This document shows positions 13,001 to 22,383 of a stretch of DNA of 64,000 nucleotides, in pieces (within the stretch, counting starts at the first letter, position 1; each line of letters opens with the position of its first letter). The notes under the pieces were generated by a model. That model saw only the letters and a list, made by a program, of their open reading frames with translations. It searched no databases and was not told the DNA's origin. The DNA lies in the NCBI GenBank assembly GCA_003864495.1, contig ML133402.1, forward strand, positions 1,599,867 through 1,663,866, in the 5' to 3' direction. The DNA comes from Nemopilema nomurai (Eukaryota > Cnidaria > Scyphozoa > Rhizostomeae > Rhizostomatidae). Made by a program: the position numbers and the translations under genes.

Positions 13001-16000
13001 GTCGAGCCTGAGATAGTTGTCCAGGAAGATCAACCAGAAACTGTTGAAAGTCAACTTCGAACGACATGATAAAAAATTCGTTGGTATTGCTTCGTCTTTT
13101 GCCTCTGGTGCTCATAATTGGCGGGAAATGTCACAGCGCACATTGTTCGCGCTTAGACCTTATATATTTGCAAACAAATTCAGACCTTATATATGCAAAC
13201 AAATTCAGACCGTATATATTTGAAATTTCCGACAACAACTTATAAATGTCAAGTGGACACGCATTAAGTTAGAAGAAATAACGTCGATATGAATTGTACA
13301 ACAGATTTATATTAGATTTAAACAATATATTTACAATAACATTTTTGTATAATAGACTTTTGTCCCATATGGCGGGGCATAGATTTCTTTGTAAAATTTC
13401 GCTTCACTCTTTCAAAATCATCGTTCCTGGGAATTCGACAGGCCTAGCCGCGAGTTTGCAGCACAATAGGAAGCCACGTTGAATTCTGGGTCAAATCAAG
13501 ACCCCAGTTATTGGCTGTCTAATTTTAGCGTTAGCAAAGAAACTTTCAAATAATTGTGCACCATTGTCCATAGAGTCCAACCTGTGCCATATAATTCCTG
13601 TTCCAAAAAGGGTTGAAGTGTCCCTTCTGTAACAATTCTGGGTTCTTTGGTAGCGTGGAGGAAGATGGCTAAGCCAAGTATGGCAACAGCGTATTCGATA
13701 GATCAACGTGTTTTCAATCAATTTCAAACAAGACTGACTAATGGTCACGAAACACACTGAATATAACACTGAATATAATTTAAGATGACAATCAACAGTA
13801 ATACGTCACTCTACAACAATGAACGTGACCACAATAACGGAAACGACACATTGACATAAAACAATACATATTTGTTAACAAGACTAAGATCAATCAGAGA
13901 CACGCAACACAACTAATTAACAAGACCCTAACACGTTACACTCTCCCCTCCGCTAAAAAACAAAACTCACAATATTAAATTGAGTGTTCGAGTAGCCATT
14001 ATAAAAACGTTTATCAAGATAATGTGTAATCTTTGCGCAACAATTATATTAATATTTTCCTTATATCTTTTCCTGACAGACGGAAGGCGAGAAGAAGAGC
14101 GGGGATCGCGACAGAGCAAGCAGCTGGGAGTAGAGAAGATCGTAGTCCATCCGATGCACAAAGTAGTGAACCAGTTTACCAGTCACGTGACCTACTCGTG
14201 GGATTTCGACATCGCGCTGTTGAAGCTGAGCGAAAAAATACCAAGGCCGATGGTGGCTAGCGTCATTGGGGGCGAGGAGACGAATGTGACTGATTGCAAA
14301 TCAGCAGGTTAGTGACAACACTCTGAGGTGCCCGCCATTAGTGGGCCAGTCCCAAAATGGGACAAATTGATGCCGAGTGTGAAGAAGAAAGGGTATCCTA
14401 GTTCTCGCGCTTCTGCTATGAAAACAGTGAATAACTTCTTGAAAATTGTTGTGTGCATTAGTTTTACATTTACCAAGCGCTCTCAACCAACGAGGATATG
14501 TAGTAATGAAAGTTTGAGACGAATTGTCAAAAGTTATCGAATATTAAAGACGGATTAGCATTGCAAAGAGGGGATGGAAAACATTCCAAGCTTACACTTC
14601 AACCATTTACAAAAGCGTAGATTAGTAATTGTCTCAGCAAAGATTGCATGTTAGTGGATATGTTTAACGGAGGGTGGAGGTGGTAAGATTCATATGGTGT
14701 CGTTGATACAAGGCCTGAAACTATAAGGAGGCGGACCTCTCTCCCATGGATTTGAGGTGATGTACTGATTTCTATGTCTAATTGGCCATTCACTTCCAGG
14801 TGAAAGGGAAGTCTGTGAACCGGGGCGGATCCAGCGTTTGAGTTTGGGGAGGACCATTTAAGAAAGAAAAGGGGGACTGGAAAAATTTTCGTAGACACGC
14901 CCTTCAAAACTTAAAAAATGTTGGTAACGCCTTTTCTACCAAATCAAACTTCATAACAAGCTTAACTTTCTCTCTCGGGGCACTACAATATTAGGAAAAT
15001 TCATTACTGTGACAAACATCCAAACGAAATAATAAAATAATCATATTGACAGGATGTCACAATGCAAGTGACAACTGTACCATTTGTTGGTAGTCAGCAG
15101 TCAATTTTGAGCATAAGATTATTCTTAGATTGCCATGGCCATAAGATGAATGCACAGTTGCAGGAGTGCAGTAGGTAACTTTGCTGCGATTGTGAAAACT
15201 TCCATCAATGGCTATTGCTAGAACACCTGGAACACATGTATACGAACATAATGCAAACGGTCTTTTTGCACGCAACGTACTAAAATGTTGGTTAGCCAAC
15301 GGAGATGGCTGCTAAGGCGGTGTCGTGTTTATGGAGCCAAAACAGCTGTAACAAAGTGCAAAATGTCTTCAGGTCGCCCATTTTCATCACGACATGACCA
15401 CCTATTACACTCTTCCATCATCAATGTTAAAGTTCTTCTGAAAACCCATGAGCAAGGATTAAAAATCAAATTGAGAGAAATATTTTGGTATTTTTGCAAA
15501 TGAAAAAAGGTTGTCAGATCAAAACTTACCAAAGGCTGATCTTGGTGAAGTTGATCCTGATTTGGATTATCATATGGACCTTCCGAGAAGCATCTTTTTA
15601 AGATATATATCAGTATTGAAAAGTAAGAATAGCATCTATATACCGCATTTTAAATATTTTGAGATGCTAAGAGTTTGCTCTTTTTCCCCATCCATAAGAT
15701 TTCCTTAGGATTCTCGAAAGTTAGTTCAGAAGTAACGTTTCTGGGAAAACTTCAAAGTCAAAGTCAACAAATGTGCAGACAAACATCTAAAGGAGAATCT
15801 TTTGGCGGGCAAAGAAATCACATTTTAGTGAATCTGACTTTGTAATTGCAGCAGCTGGGTTCCACAGTAAAATTGGTCAGACAAATTTATCATTCACGTG
15901 GAATATACAGTTAATTTCCCCTTCATTACGTTTTTCGCTACGTACATTGTAGCTTCGTTCAGCAATTAGGAAGTTGGTAATTAACATGAAGGTCGTGATA

Positions 16001-16403
16001 TTCTCTCCTTTTTGCAGGGTGGGGAAGCAACGTGGAACTTGACTCATCTTCAGGTGTGACTACTAAAAACTACCAAATATCGGATTCACTGAAGGAAATC
16101 TACGTGCCCCTTGTACCATGGCACAAATGCCACGACTTCCACACAAAAAATCACAAAAGATTCGCACTTGTCAATAACCATGTTGTTTGTGGGGGGTCAA
16201 TTGGTACAAAGAATCGATGGCGGAGAGGGGGCTGTATAGGGGACTCTGGTTCTCCCTTGGTGTGCAACACAAAGCAAGGACGAGTGCTGTATGGCATTCT
16301 TTTAGGGGGAAACCCCTCCTGCAAACAGGGCATCGACTTTATGATATTTACTAAAGTAGGACACTACCGCTCTTGGATTCAGAAGCATATTACTGAAGAT
16401 TAA
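10007..16403 (+). CDS. secreted chymotrypsin-fold (S1A) serine protease
   Basis: Four exons, 10007-10083, 11219-11421, 14080-14307 and 16018-16403, join in phase to give 297 residues. Exon 1 supplies the start and a signal peptide (basic KIKVRIR, then VVSVFITWQLL). Exon 2 opens with IKRDRR and the activation site MIGGLEAD, and carries the catalytic His in TAAHC. Exon 3 carries the Asp in DFDIALLKL. Exon 4 starts GWGSN and carries the Ser in GDSGSP. Eight cysteines fall where the four standard S1 disulfides need them. Position 189 (chymotrypsin numbering) is Gly, not the Asp of trypsins, so tryptic specificity is unlikely; GDSGSP replaces the usual GDSGGP. The product is an active-looking secreted zymogen; its role (digestion, immunity, venom) cannot be told. 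Transposons fill introns 1-2. Confidence 0.9.
10090..10366 (-). mobile_element. tRNA-derived SINE
   Basis: On the minus strand the first 80 bases look like a tRNA head. An A-box-like TTCAGTGGTTAGACGCG lies near 10335-10352 and an exact B box GGTTCGAGTCC near 10298-10308. The acceptor ends do not pair as in a working tRNA. A non-coding body follows toward 10090. It lies just inside intron 1 of the protease. Confidence 0.55.
12068..13381. mobile_element. foldback DNA transposon with long inverted arms
   Basis: Two arms of about 270 bases (12068-12340 and 13117-13381) are near-perfect inverted copies. The ends are TATACCCCGCCATATGGG and CCCATATGGCGGGGCATA. Each arm contains tandem ATATAAGGTCTGAATTTGTTTGCA units. 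A direct repeat GATTTC lies at 12062-12067 and again at 13382-13387, consistent with a 6-bp target duplication. The middle has no transposase frame, so it is non-autonomous. Family not recognised. It sits in protease intron 2. Confidence 0.85.
13628..13940 (-). mobile_element. LTR (solo or truncated element) with polypurine tract
   Basis: A 313-base block begins TGTAAC and ends GTTACA, the inverted TG...CA ends of an LTR. On the minus strand it is preceded directly by a purine run (complement of 13941-13955, CTCTCCCCTCCGCT). That is where a polypurine tract sits next to a 3' LTR, so the element runs on the minus strand. A rearranged copy is at 17951-18393. No internal coding sequence follows. 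Confidence 0.7.
14819..15127 (+). repeat. dispersed hAT-like repeat (copy 1)
   Basis: The segment starts GGGCGGATCCAGCGTTTGAG, similar to the CAGGGGCGGATCCAG ends seen in many hAT-derived elements. It matches 42530-42817 in the same orientation with small indels. No coding capacity. It lies in the last protease intron. Confidence 0.6.
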
Positions 16404-17433
16404 AGCACCGCCATATTGTTTAAAAAAGTTGGAAGGTACTTTTAAGCACAGTCATATTACCAAACACTGCGCATTATAAACTGAACTATGATACACTCAG
16501 TGGGAGGTGCAATGTTAATTCGGGGCGCTGCACAAAAAGTTTTCAATTCAAGGCTATCTCTAGATGGTGTAAAAAGGTTATTGCGTTTCAGAAGCAACAG
16601 CAACATTAAAGTCTTTTCCACATCCATAATAAGAAATGGATGACGACAAAGGAAATAATCATTGCAGCCTCTCAAAGAAATGAAGCGAAATTATGGCCAT
16701 TTAAATCTTAAGCACAACATTTCTAGAATTATCACTGCTGAATTATCAATGGTGCGGCCCAAAGTAAGGGATGGTATATAACAAATGTAGAAGTAGGTGT
16801 TGATGCGATGGCAGCCTCAAACTGCATTGGCCCTTCCCCTGTATGTAAATCTATTTAATGCACATAAAAGCTATAGACTGTTTAACTTTACAGCCTTTGT
16901 TAAAGATGTCATCTAATTTATACATGGCACTTCTAATCAAAAGGGCAGCCATCAGACCATGCTGACATTGATTTAATCGTAATACAATTTGTTCTTACCT
17001 ATTTGTTCTTGATGTATCACATCCCGATTATTGATGATACCAATATCAAGCCAATTGCACCTTTACTTCAGTACCAACCCATTGATACTAGGTATGAAAA
17101 TCTTTAGGTGTAGTGATGTATCATGATTGTTGTACGTTATATCATGATATAAAGGCGTCAAATGCAACCAACTTGGTATCTACTTGCATTAGTCTTCCCA
17201 TCGTGGTTGGTCGGGCTTTTGAGAAGAATCCGCTATTCTAAACCTCTCAAATAGTTTGCTGTCAGGTAAAAGTAAAGCATCAATATCAATGTCAGTAATT
17301 GACGAAATAAATAGAAAACATTGTCCGTGTCATGGGCACTGTAAGGCCTTGAACTCGAATAAGACAGGGATCTTTGTTTCCACGAGATACTGTACTTATG
17401 TGGCCGCGGCCCTGCTGTACTTATGTATCACAT

Positions 17434-17751
17434 ACTTTTTTATAAGAAACCACTTTATAAGGAACCTACATGTAGAAGGCCGAAATATTTAAATAACTTA
17501 TACTACTAAAAACGAAATCCCCAAGGAACTTTTCGATTTGAAAATTTTTTTATAACTGCAAGCATCAGGAGCTCAAAAGCTGACTCCATTCATTTGCAGC
17601 CAATACTTGCATATGGCGTTTCATGTGCAGTGAAAATTAAGGAACTATTAAGGAACTTTTGGTACTAAAATCTTATGATTTGAGGCCTACGAATAAGGAA
17701 CTTTTTGAACTAGGCCTTGAGGTAGGTTCCTTATTAAAAAAGAAAGCGTAT
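17434..17751. mobile_element. MITE-like element with CTTTTTWATAAG termini (copy 2)
   Basis: Inverted-orientation copy of the element at 3501-3889. It begins CTTTTTTATAAGAAACCACTT and ends GGTAGGTTCCTTATTAAAAAAG, with diverged internal sequence between shared landmarks. Confidence 0.65.
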
Positions 17752-17810
17752 ACTTGGCTAGTCAACATGTCAATAATGTAACCCATATTTGCTTACTAAA
17801 AGGTCTTAAG

Positions 17811-17935
17811 CCCAATCTCCACTAGGCGGAAAATTGGCTAATTAAATTGTCGAGGCGGAGAAAGCCGACAAGCGAAAAGTAGAAAGTGATCCTACTTTTC
17901 GCAGGGCGAAAATTTTCCGCCTAGTGGAGATTGGG
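17811..17935. mobile_element. 125-bp MITE with perfect 24-bp terminal inverted repeats
   Basis: Positions 17811-17834 (starting CCCAATCTCCACTAGGCGG) are the exact reverse complement of 17912-17935. The perfect ends imply a recent insertion or recent activity. The flanks share TTAAG within two bases of each end. An inner GCGAAAAGTAG/CTACTTTTCGC pair extends the hairpin. Confidence 0.85.
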
Positions 17936-17950
17936 ATTTAAGTAGCTTTT

Positions 17951-18393
17951 TGTAACGATTCTGGGTTATTTGGTAGCGTGGAGGGAGATGGCCTGCTTAG
18001 GCCCGAAGACTGACCTAATCGTCACGAAACACACTGAAGATAACACTGAATATAATTGGAGATGACAATCGCCATCTTCCTCCACGCTACCAAAGAAACC
18101 AGAATCGTTACCGAAGGCCTAAGCCAAGTAAGACAACAATGTAGTCAACAGAACAATGTATCCCCAATCAATTTCAAACAAGACTGACCTAATGGTCACG
18201 AAATACACTGAATATAACACTGAATATAATTGAATATGACAATCAACAGTAATACGTCACTCTACAACAATGAACGTGATCACAATAACGGAAACAACAC
18301 ATTGACATAAAACAATACATACTTGTTAACAAGACTAAGATCAATCACAGACACTACACGGAACACAACTAATTAACAAAACCTTAACACGTT
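17951..18393 (-). mobile_element. rearranged second LTR copy
   Basis: The start TGTAACGATTCTGGG and the block near 18170-18393 match the LTR at 13628-13940. The terminal segment is also present inverted at about 18066-18115 (ending CCAGAATCGTTAC). The copy therefore contains an internal inverted duplication. The right end lacks the final bases of the LTR. Confidence 0.65.
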
Positions 18394-18531
18394 TAAGTAC
18401 ATACACATTACTAAATGATTGTTATGCGCGCTGTAGAATCCCCCATAGAGATCATATTTTATTAGGCTCCATATTAGTACAGAAATACTCTCCTAAGCGT
18501 TTGCATTTTGCTCGGTTCTAAGCCCATCTGT

Positions 18532-18697
18532 CTGTTTACACGGGAGCCAAATGGTTCCAAATGGAACTACTTCTGTAGCGGAGCCGAAAGAGAACGTATA
18601 GCAGGTCCAAAATGTAATAGTCACAATAGTTTTCGTGTAAACACAACGCCTATTTGAACTAGTTTTTTAACCGTTCCACGTTCTCTCGTGCAAACAG
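18532..18697. mobile_element. 166-bp inverted-repeat element
   Basis: CTGTTTACACGGGAG at 18532-18546 and CTCTCGTGCAAACAG at 18683-18697 are inverted copies with two mismatches. The interior has further GTTTACAC/GTGTAAAC words. No coding capacity; probably a MITE. It lies about 70 bases beyond the 3' end of the transporter. Confidence 0.55.
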
Positions 18698-18768
18698 GGT
18701 CTGACGTTCAAGGAAATCTCAAATCTCTAACCTAAATCTCAAACTTACTTTGTCCTTGAAACAAACTA

Positions 18769-20265
18769 TTACGTCCGAACTTTACCATCAGCTTGACTTC
18801 TTTTCAGTGGTGCAGAGACAACTGAGACAAGAATCGAACTGAAGGCAAAGCAAACAGCAATGGCATAACCACCCACATTGTCACCCAACTTTCGCATCAT
18901 AAGACTGAAGAGGCTCGTTAGAATCATTCCGTATAAATTGGCAAGTAGAAAAAATACGCCAGATGTTGTCCCTTCAGGCACGGGGTAAGTTATTTCTGCT
19001 AAATGCTGCAAGGCGATAGGAAGGTAACTTTGGGAAAAAAGCCCAAAAGCACAAAAGTTGACAAAGATTACCACGAAGTTGTGATAATACTCTAGGAGCA
19101 AGCTGAACAGGAGCATAAGTGAAGCACAGGCTGCCAAAGCCGAGATGCCAAGGCATTTGTAGTGCCTTGTTTTGTCCAGTATAACCCCACCGATAAGTAT
19201 ACCAAAGAGACTACATACGCCAGAAGCAAAACCCATATAGCCAATCAGCTTTTCTTTGCTTGGAAACTTCGATATCACCATCTGATTCAGTAAAGTGCTG
19301 TAAACAATTAATTGGCCTGCTGAAATAGAATAGGCTTGAGAAATGAGATGAAACTGCACATCCTTTACAAGGGTCAACATTGATTCTCCAAACGATGGAA
19401 CATGTGGTATTTCAACCATAGGTTTCTCCCTGTCCTCCGTTTTATTCTCTGCAGATAAACTTGTTTCCGCTATTTGTAGGCCAGCAGATGTTGAACTAAC
19501 ACCGACAGCGTCCAAGGTGTGGCTTACCCCAGGGTCTCCATCTTCATTGTTCAAATCTTTTTCAATGAAATCCTGTCTCGTTGCTTTCAATACAAGCTCT
19601 CGTGAGCGACTCGGGGGAGTTAGAGGCTGCTTTTTAACAAGAAAAAAGCTCGTGGCAGCAAGAAAGGAACAAAACACTGCCTGAGATATCAACAACTCGT
19701 GCATGCCCTTTTCCATGTCGCCATTGTTGCCTGGACCGCCAGGGACCATCGTACCCTGCAAAAACCCAACGGCAATTCCCAGGACATTCATCAGGACCCC
19801 AATGGAGACCGCAGTTGCCCTCTATGAGTCCCCAAACCACTCGAACGACAGCTGAGCTGGCAAGGACAAAATGAAACACTGGGCAAGCGCCGCTAATGTT
19901 GTGCCTAAAAAAACAGCCACGAATCCGTTTCGCGTTGCTCCAATCGCGCGTAGGCAACTTCCAAGGGCATTCAGAGTTGCACCAGCAGTTATTGTGAACT
20001 TGACCCCATACTTATCCAGGAGATAAGATACTGGCACCACACAAAGTATGTAGCAGACTGAAAATATCAAAGCAAGCCAGTTGACGGCGACTACATCGAC
20101 GCCGTAGTATTTCTTTACAATGCTCGTTATTGACGATAAACTGATCCACACAACTTCATTTGACATGGAGATCAAAGAAAATATCGCAAGCACTACCCAT
20201 CTCCATTTGTATAATTTGAATTGCTCCTCCTCTTTAGGCAAGAGCAGCAGCGAGTCCTCCGCCAT
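18769..20265 (-). CDS. FLVCR/SLC49-like major facilitator transporter, intronless, with in-frame TAG
   Basis: A single minus-strand frame of 499 codons encodes a twelve-span MFS protein. It begins MAEDSLLLLPKEEEQF and then LYKWRWVVLAIFSLISMSNE. The YGVDVVAVNWLALIFSVCYI, LLDKYGVKFTITAGATLN and LSFEWFGDS segments line up with FLVCR1/2, exporters or importers of haem, choline or related solutes at membranes. A hydrophilic loop of about 70 residues between helices 6 and 7 is acidic. Codon 148 is TAG (19822-19824), in the expected place of a sense codon (WFGDS-stop-RATAVSIG). The frame is otherwise open on both sides. Substrate is not deducible. The lack of introns may mean a retrocopy. It is either a young pseudogene, a nonsense allele, or a sequencing error. 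Confidence 0.82.
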
Positions 20266-21207
20266 TTATTGCTCGATCAGTCGATTTCTCTTAGTCTTAA
20301 TGTTTTGATATCAGCTTTTGTGGCGCCCTTTGATAGGCCAGTATTCTCGTGAACCTGCAGAGCGAATCTTCTCAGTCACTCGAAGTTTTGTTCAATTGTC
20401 CATCCAAATTGGCCTAATTAACCTTGATGTTTGTTTGCCGCTATTCTTTATTGTTGGAGAAGCGTGTTATCATGATGGACCCTGCGATGCAGAAAATCGC
20501 GAATGTCTGATTTGAATGTCGTTGGCCAGGTAGCGGAAGCGGAACTTGTGAGAGCCGTGTGAGCCTTGTTTATGTTGCCAAACTTCTGAAGTTTTTTTAT
20601 CGTAAATTGCAAGGCTGCTTCCTTAAAAAACTGTATAAAAACTATAGGGGAAGATACTAGAATGATAAGAAAACCTGTTAGTGCACTCCCGAGATCTGGT
20701 CGAAAACTGCCATGAAATCCAGACCGGCTTATTTATCTGTGCCGGTCGGCTCCGGCCCAACACAGCCGAAGCAATAACGCGGAGCGACACCACTGTACTA
20801 ACATAACCAACCAACCTTAACAATAGTTGATTAGAGCTCGACAAAGTGGCTATAGCATGAAAGAAGTGTAGTGCTAACCCAGGTACAAAGGATCCCATTC
20901 TTTGGAAGAAAATGATAAAAATTCTAACGCAAAATCACTTTGCCCCAAATTTTTTTTTGGGGGGGGGGGGTCCCAATCCAGAACCTCACAAGTAACTAAC
21001 ATACAAGAAAAAACGATATCACTAGCTTAGTAGTATTGCTTTGCTCTGGAATTTGCTTACGTTTTTTCCCGAATTCACACGCCCCTCGCAGCTCCAAGGA
21101 AAATTATGGTCTGCGCTAAAGCGACCAAAAGTGGCCTCGATTCCATTTCAGGCAACAAGTGAAGTAACCGTTCAAGGTACAATCGCGTTCATGACAGAGG
21201 TGTCAAA

Positions 21208-22383
21208 ATGGACACCAGGCACGTTTTCGCCAGTATTTTTGTGGTTTGCATCAGCCTGATGATGCTTAAGTATACGGAACTTAGCTGGCTGGAGGACTTC
21301 GCAAACTATTCAATGGAAAAGTTAAATTTTTTGCCGCATTCTGAACGGAATAACAAGCAAAATATTCCAGTTTTGAACCTTGATGTGATCGACATGGGTA
21401 AAGCCAAAGAAGGACATGACAGGAAAAAAGAAATTAAAAAACTCATCAAAGCCCTCAGTGAAGTCGGGTTTGCTTACATTGTCAATGTTCCTCAGTATGA
21501 CCCAGACAAGCTGCTGCGATTTACCAAAAGGTTTTTTGATTTGCCTCTCGGGACGAAAATGCAGACTGCTAAAAGCTACTTCATGCCAGGAAACATCAAT
21601 TCATTTCGCGGCTACTTCCCAGTTATACCTGGTGGACATTCATTCAAAGAAGCTTTTGAGGTAGGAGCATTTTTCGCCAATAAACATGAAGTCAGGATGG
21701 CGCCAGGAACGGACCGTCCTTTGATGAGAGACATTGTTTGTGAACCAAATGTTTGGCCAGATTTTAGTGACCAAGAGTCAGGCCGAGAATTTAAATCTTA
21801 TATGACTTTTACCTATGATTTCTACTCATCGCTCGCAAATGAACTCACTCAAATGGTGGCAGAAGGCCTGGGTTTGGAAAAGAATTATTTTGGTCACTTG
21901 TTTATGCCAGACAAGCCCCTCTCAACTCTTAGATTACTGCATTATCCATCCAGAATTAATGATACAGACCTCCCTGAAGGGGCTAGAGATGGAGATATCC
22001 GGATAACAACTGGGGAGCATTTTGATTCCTCATTTCTTACCATCTTAGCAACTTTTGAAAGTGATGGGCTACAGGTCAAAGTCAATGATAGTCCATGGCT
22101 AGCAGTACCAGCAAGAAAACATGGCCTTGTTGTCAATAGTGGTGCATTGCTTTCCATGATGACAGATGGTAAACTCAAGGCCTCAAACCACAGAGTAATT
22201 GATGTTGGAACAGATCGTTTCTCTGTCCCATTTTTCCTTGAGCCAACATTTGACGGAGACATCTCAAAGTCAGTCAGTGGTAAAAGCATTAACAGTGCCT
22301 TTCCAAAGTATGGTCCTTGGATGACTAACAGAACAAGTATGTTTGCAGAGTATGCAAAGACTGATTTTGGAATTGCTGATTAA
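21208..22383 (+). CDS. isopenicillin-N-synthase-like 2-oxoglutarate/Fe(II) dioxygenase
   Basis: An intronless frame of 391 residues. Residues 6-20 are hydrophobic (signal peptide or membrane anchor). A DIOX_N segment begins IPVLNLDVID near residue 53. The 2OG-FeII domain has the iron ligands His271 and Asp273 (TGEHFDSSF) and His328 (SNHRV), with Arg337-x-Ser339 (RFSVPFF) as the co-substrate pair. The fold is that of IPNS-like oxygenases of bacteria, fungi and plants, which also occur in cnidarians. The substrate is unknown. The start at 21208 is chosen because upstream frames lack similarity. It is divergent from the transporter, with 940 bases between starts. An intronless gene of this type could derive from horizontal transfer or retroposition; that is inference. 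Confidence 0.9.
   Translation: MDTRHVFASIFVVCISLMMLKYTELSWLEDFANYSMEKLNFLPHSERNNKQNIPVLNLDVIDMGKAKEGHDRKKEIKKLIKALSEVGFAYIVNVPQYDPDKLLRFTKRFFDLPLGTKMQTAKSYFMPGNINSFRGYFPVIPGGHSFKEAFEVGAFFANKHEVRMAPGTDRPLMRDIVCEPNVWPDFSDQESGREFKSYMTFTYDFYSSLANELTQMVAEGLGLEKNYFGHLFMPDKPLSTLRLLHYPSRINDTDLPEGARDGDIRITTGEHFDSSFLTILATFESDGLQVKVNDSPWLAVPARKHGLVVNSGALLSMMTDGKLKASNHRVIDVGTDRFSVPFFLEPTFDGDISKSVSGKSINSAFPKYGPWMTNRTSMFAEYAKTDFGIAD

Larger units (their letters stand above)
16404..18768. other. repeat-rich spacer between protease and transporter
   Basis: Convergent 3' ends flank this region. It holds a MITE (17434-17751), a 125-base inverted-repeat element (17811-17935), a rearranged LTR copy (17951-18393) and another inverted-repeat element (18532-18697). 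The stretch 16404-17430 shows nothing I can name. Confidence 0.6.

Noticed and set aside
13980..14079. ATG at 13980 as start of a separate protease-related gene
   Set aside because: The sequence before 14080 is intron with a good acceptor; exons 1 and 2 upstream supply the start, signal peptide and catalytic His.
18974..19957. Overlapping frames inside the transporter (18974-19156 and 19634-19957)
   Set aside because: Both are alternate-frame shadows of the FLVCR-like gene.
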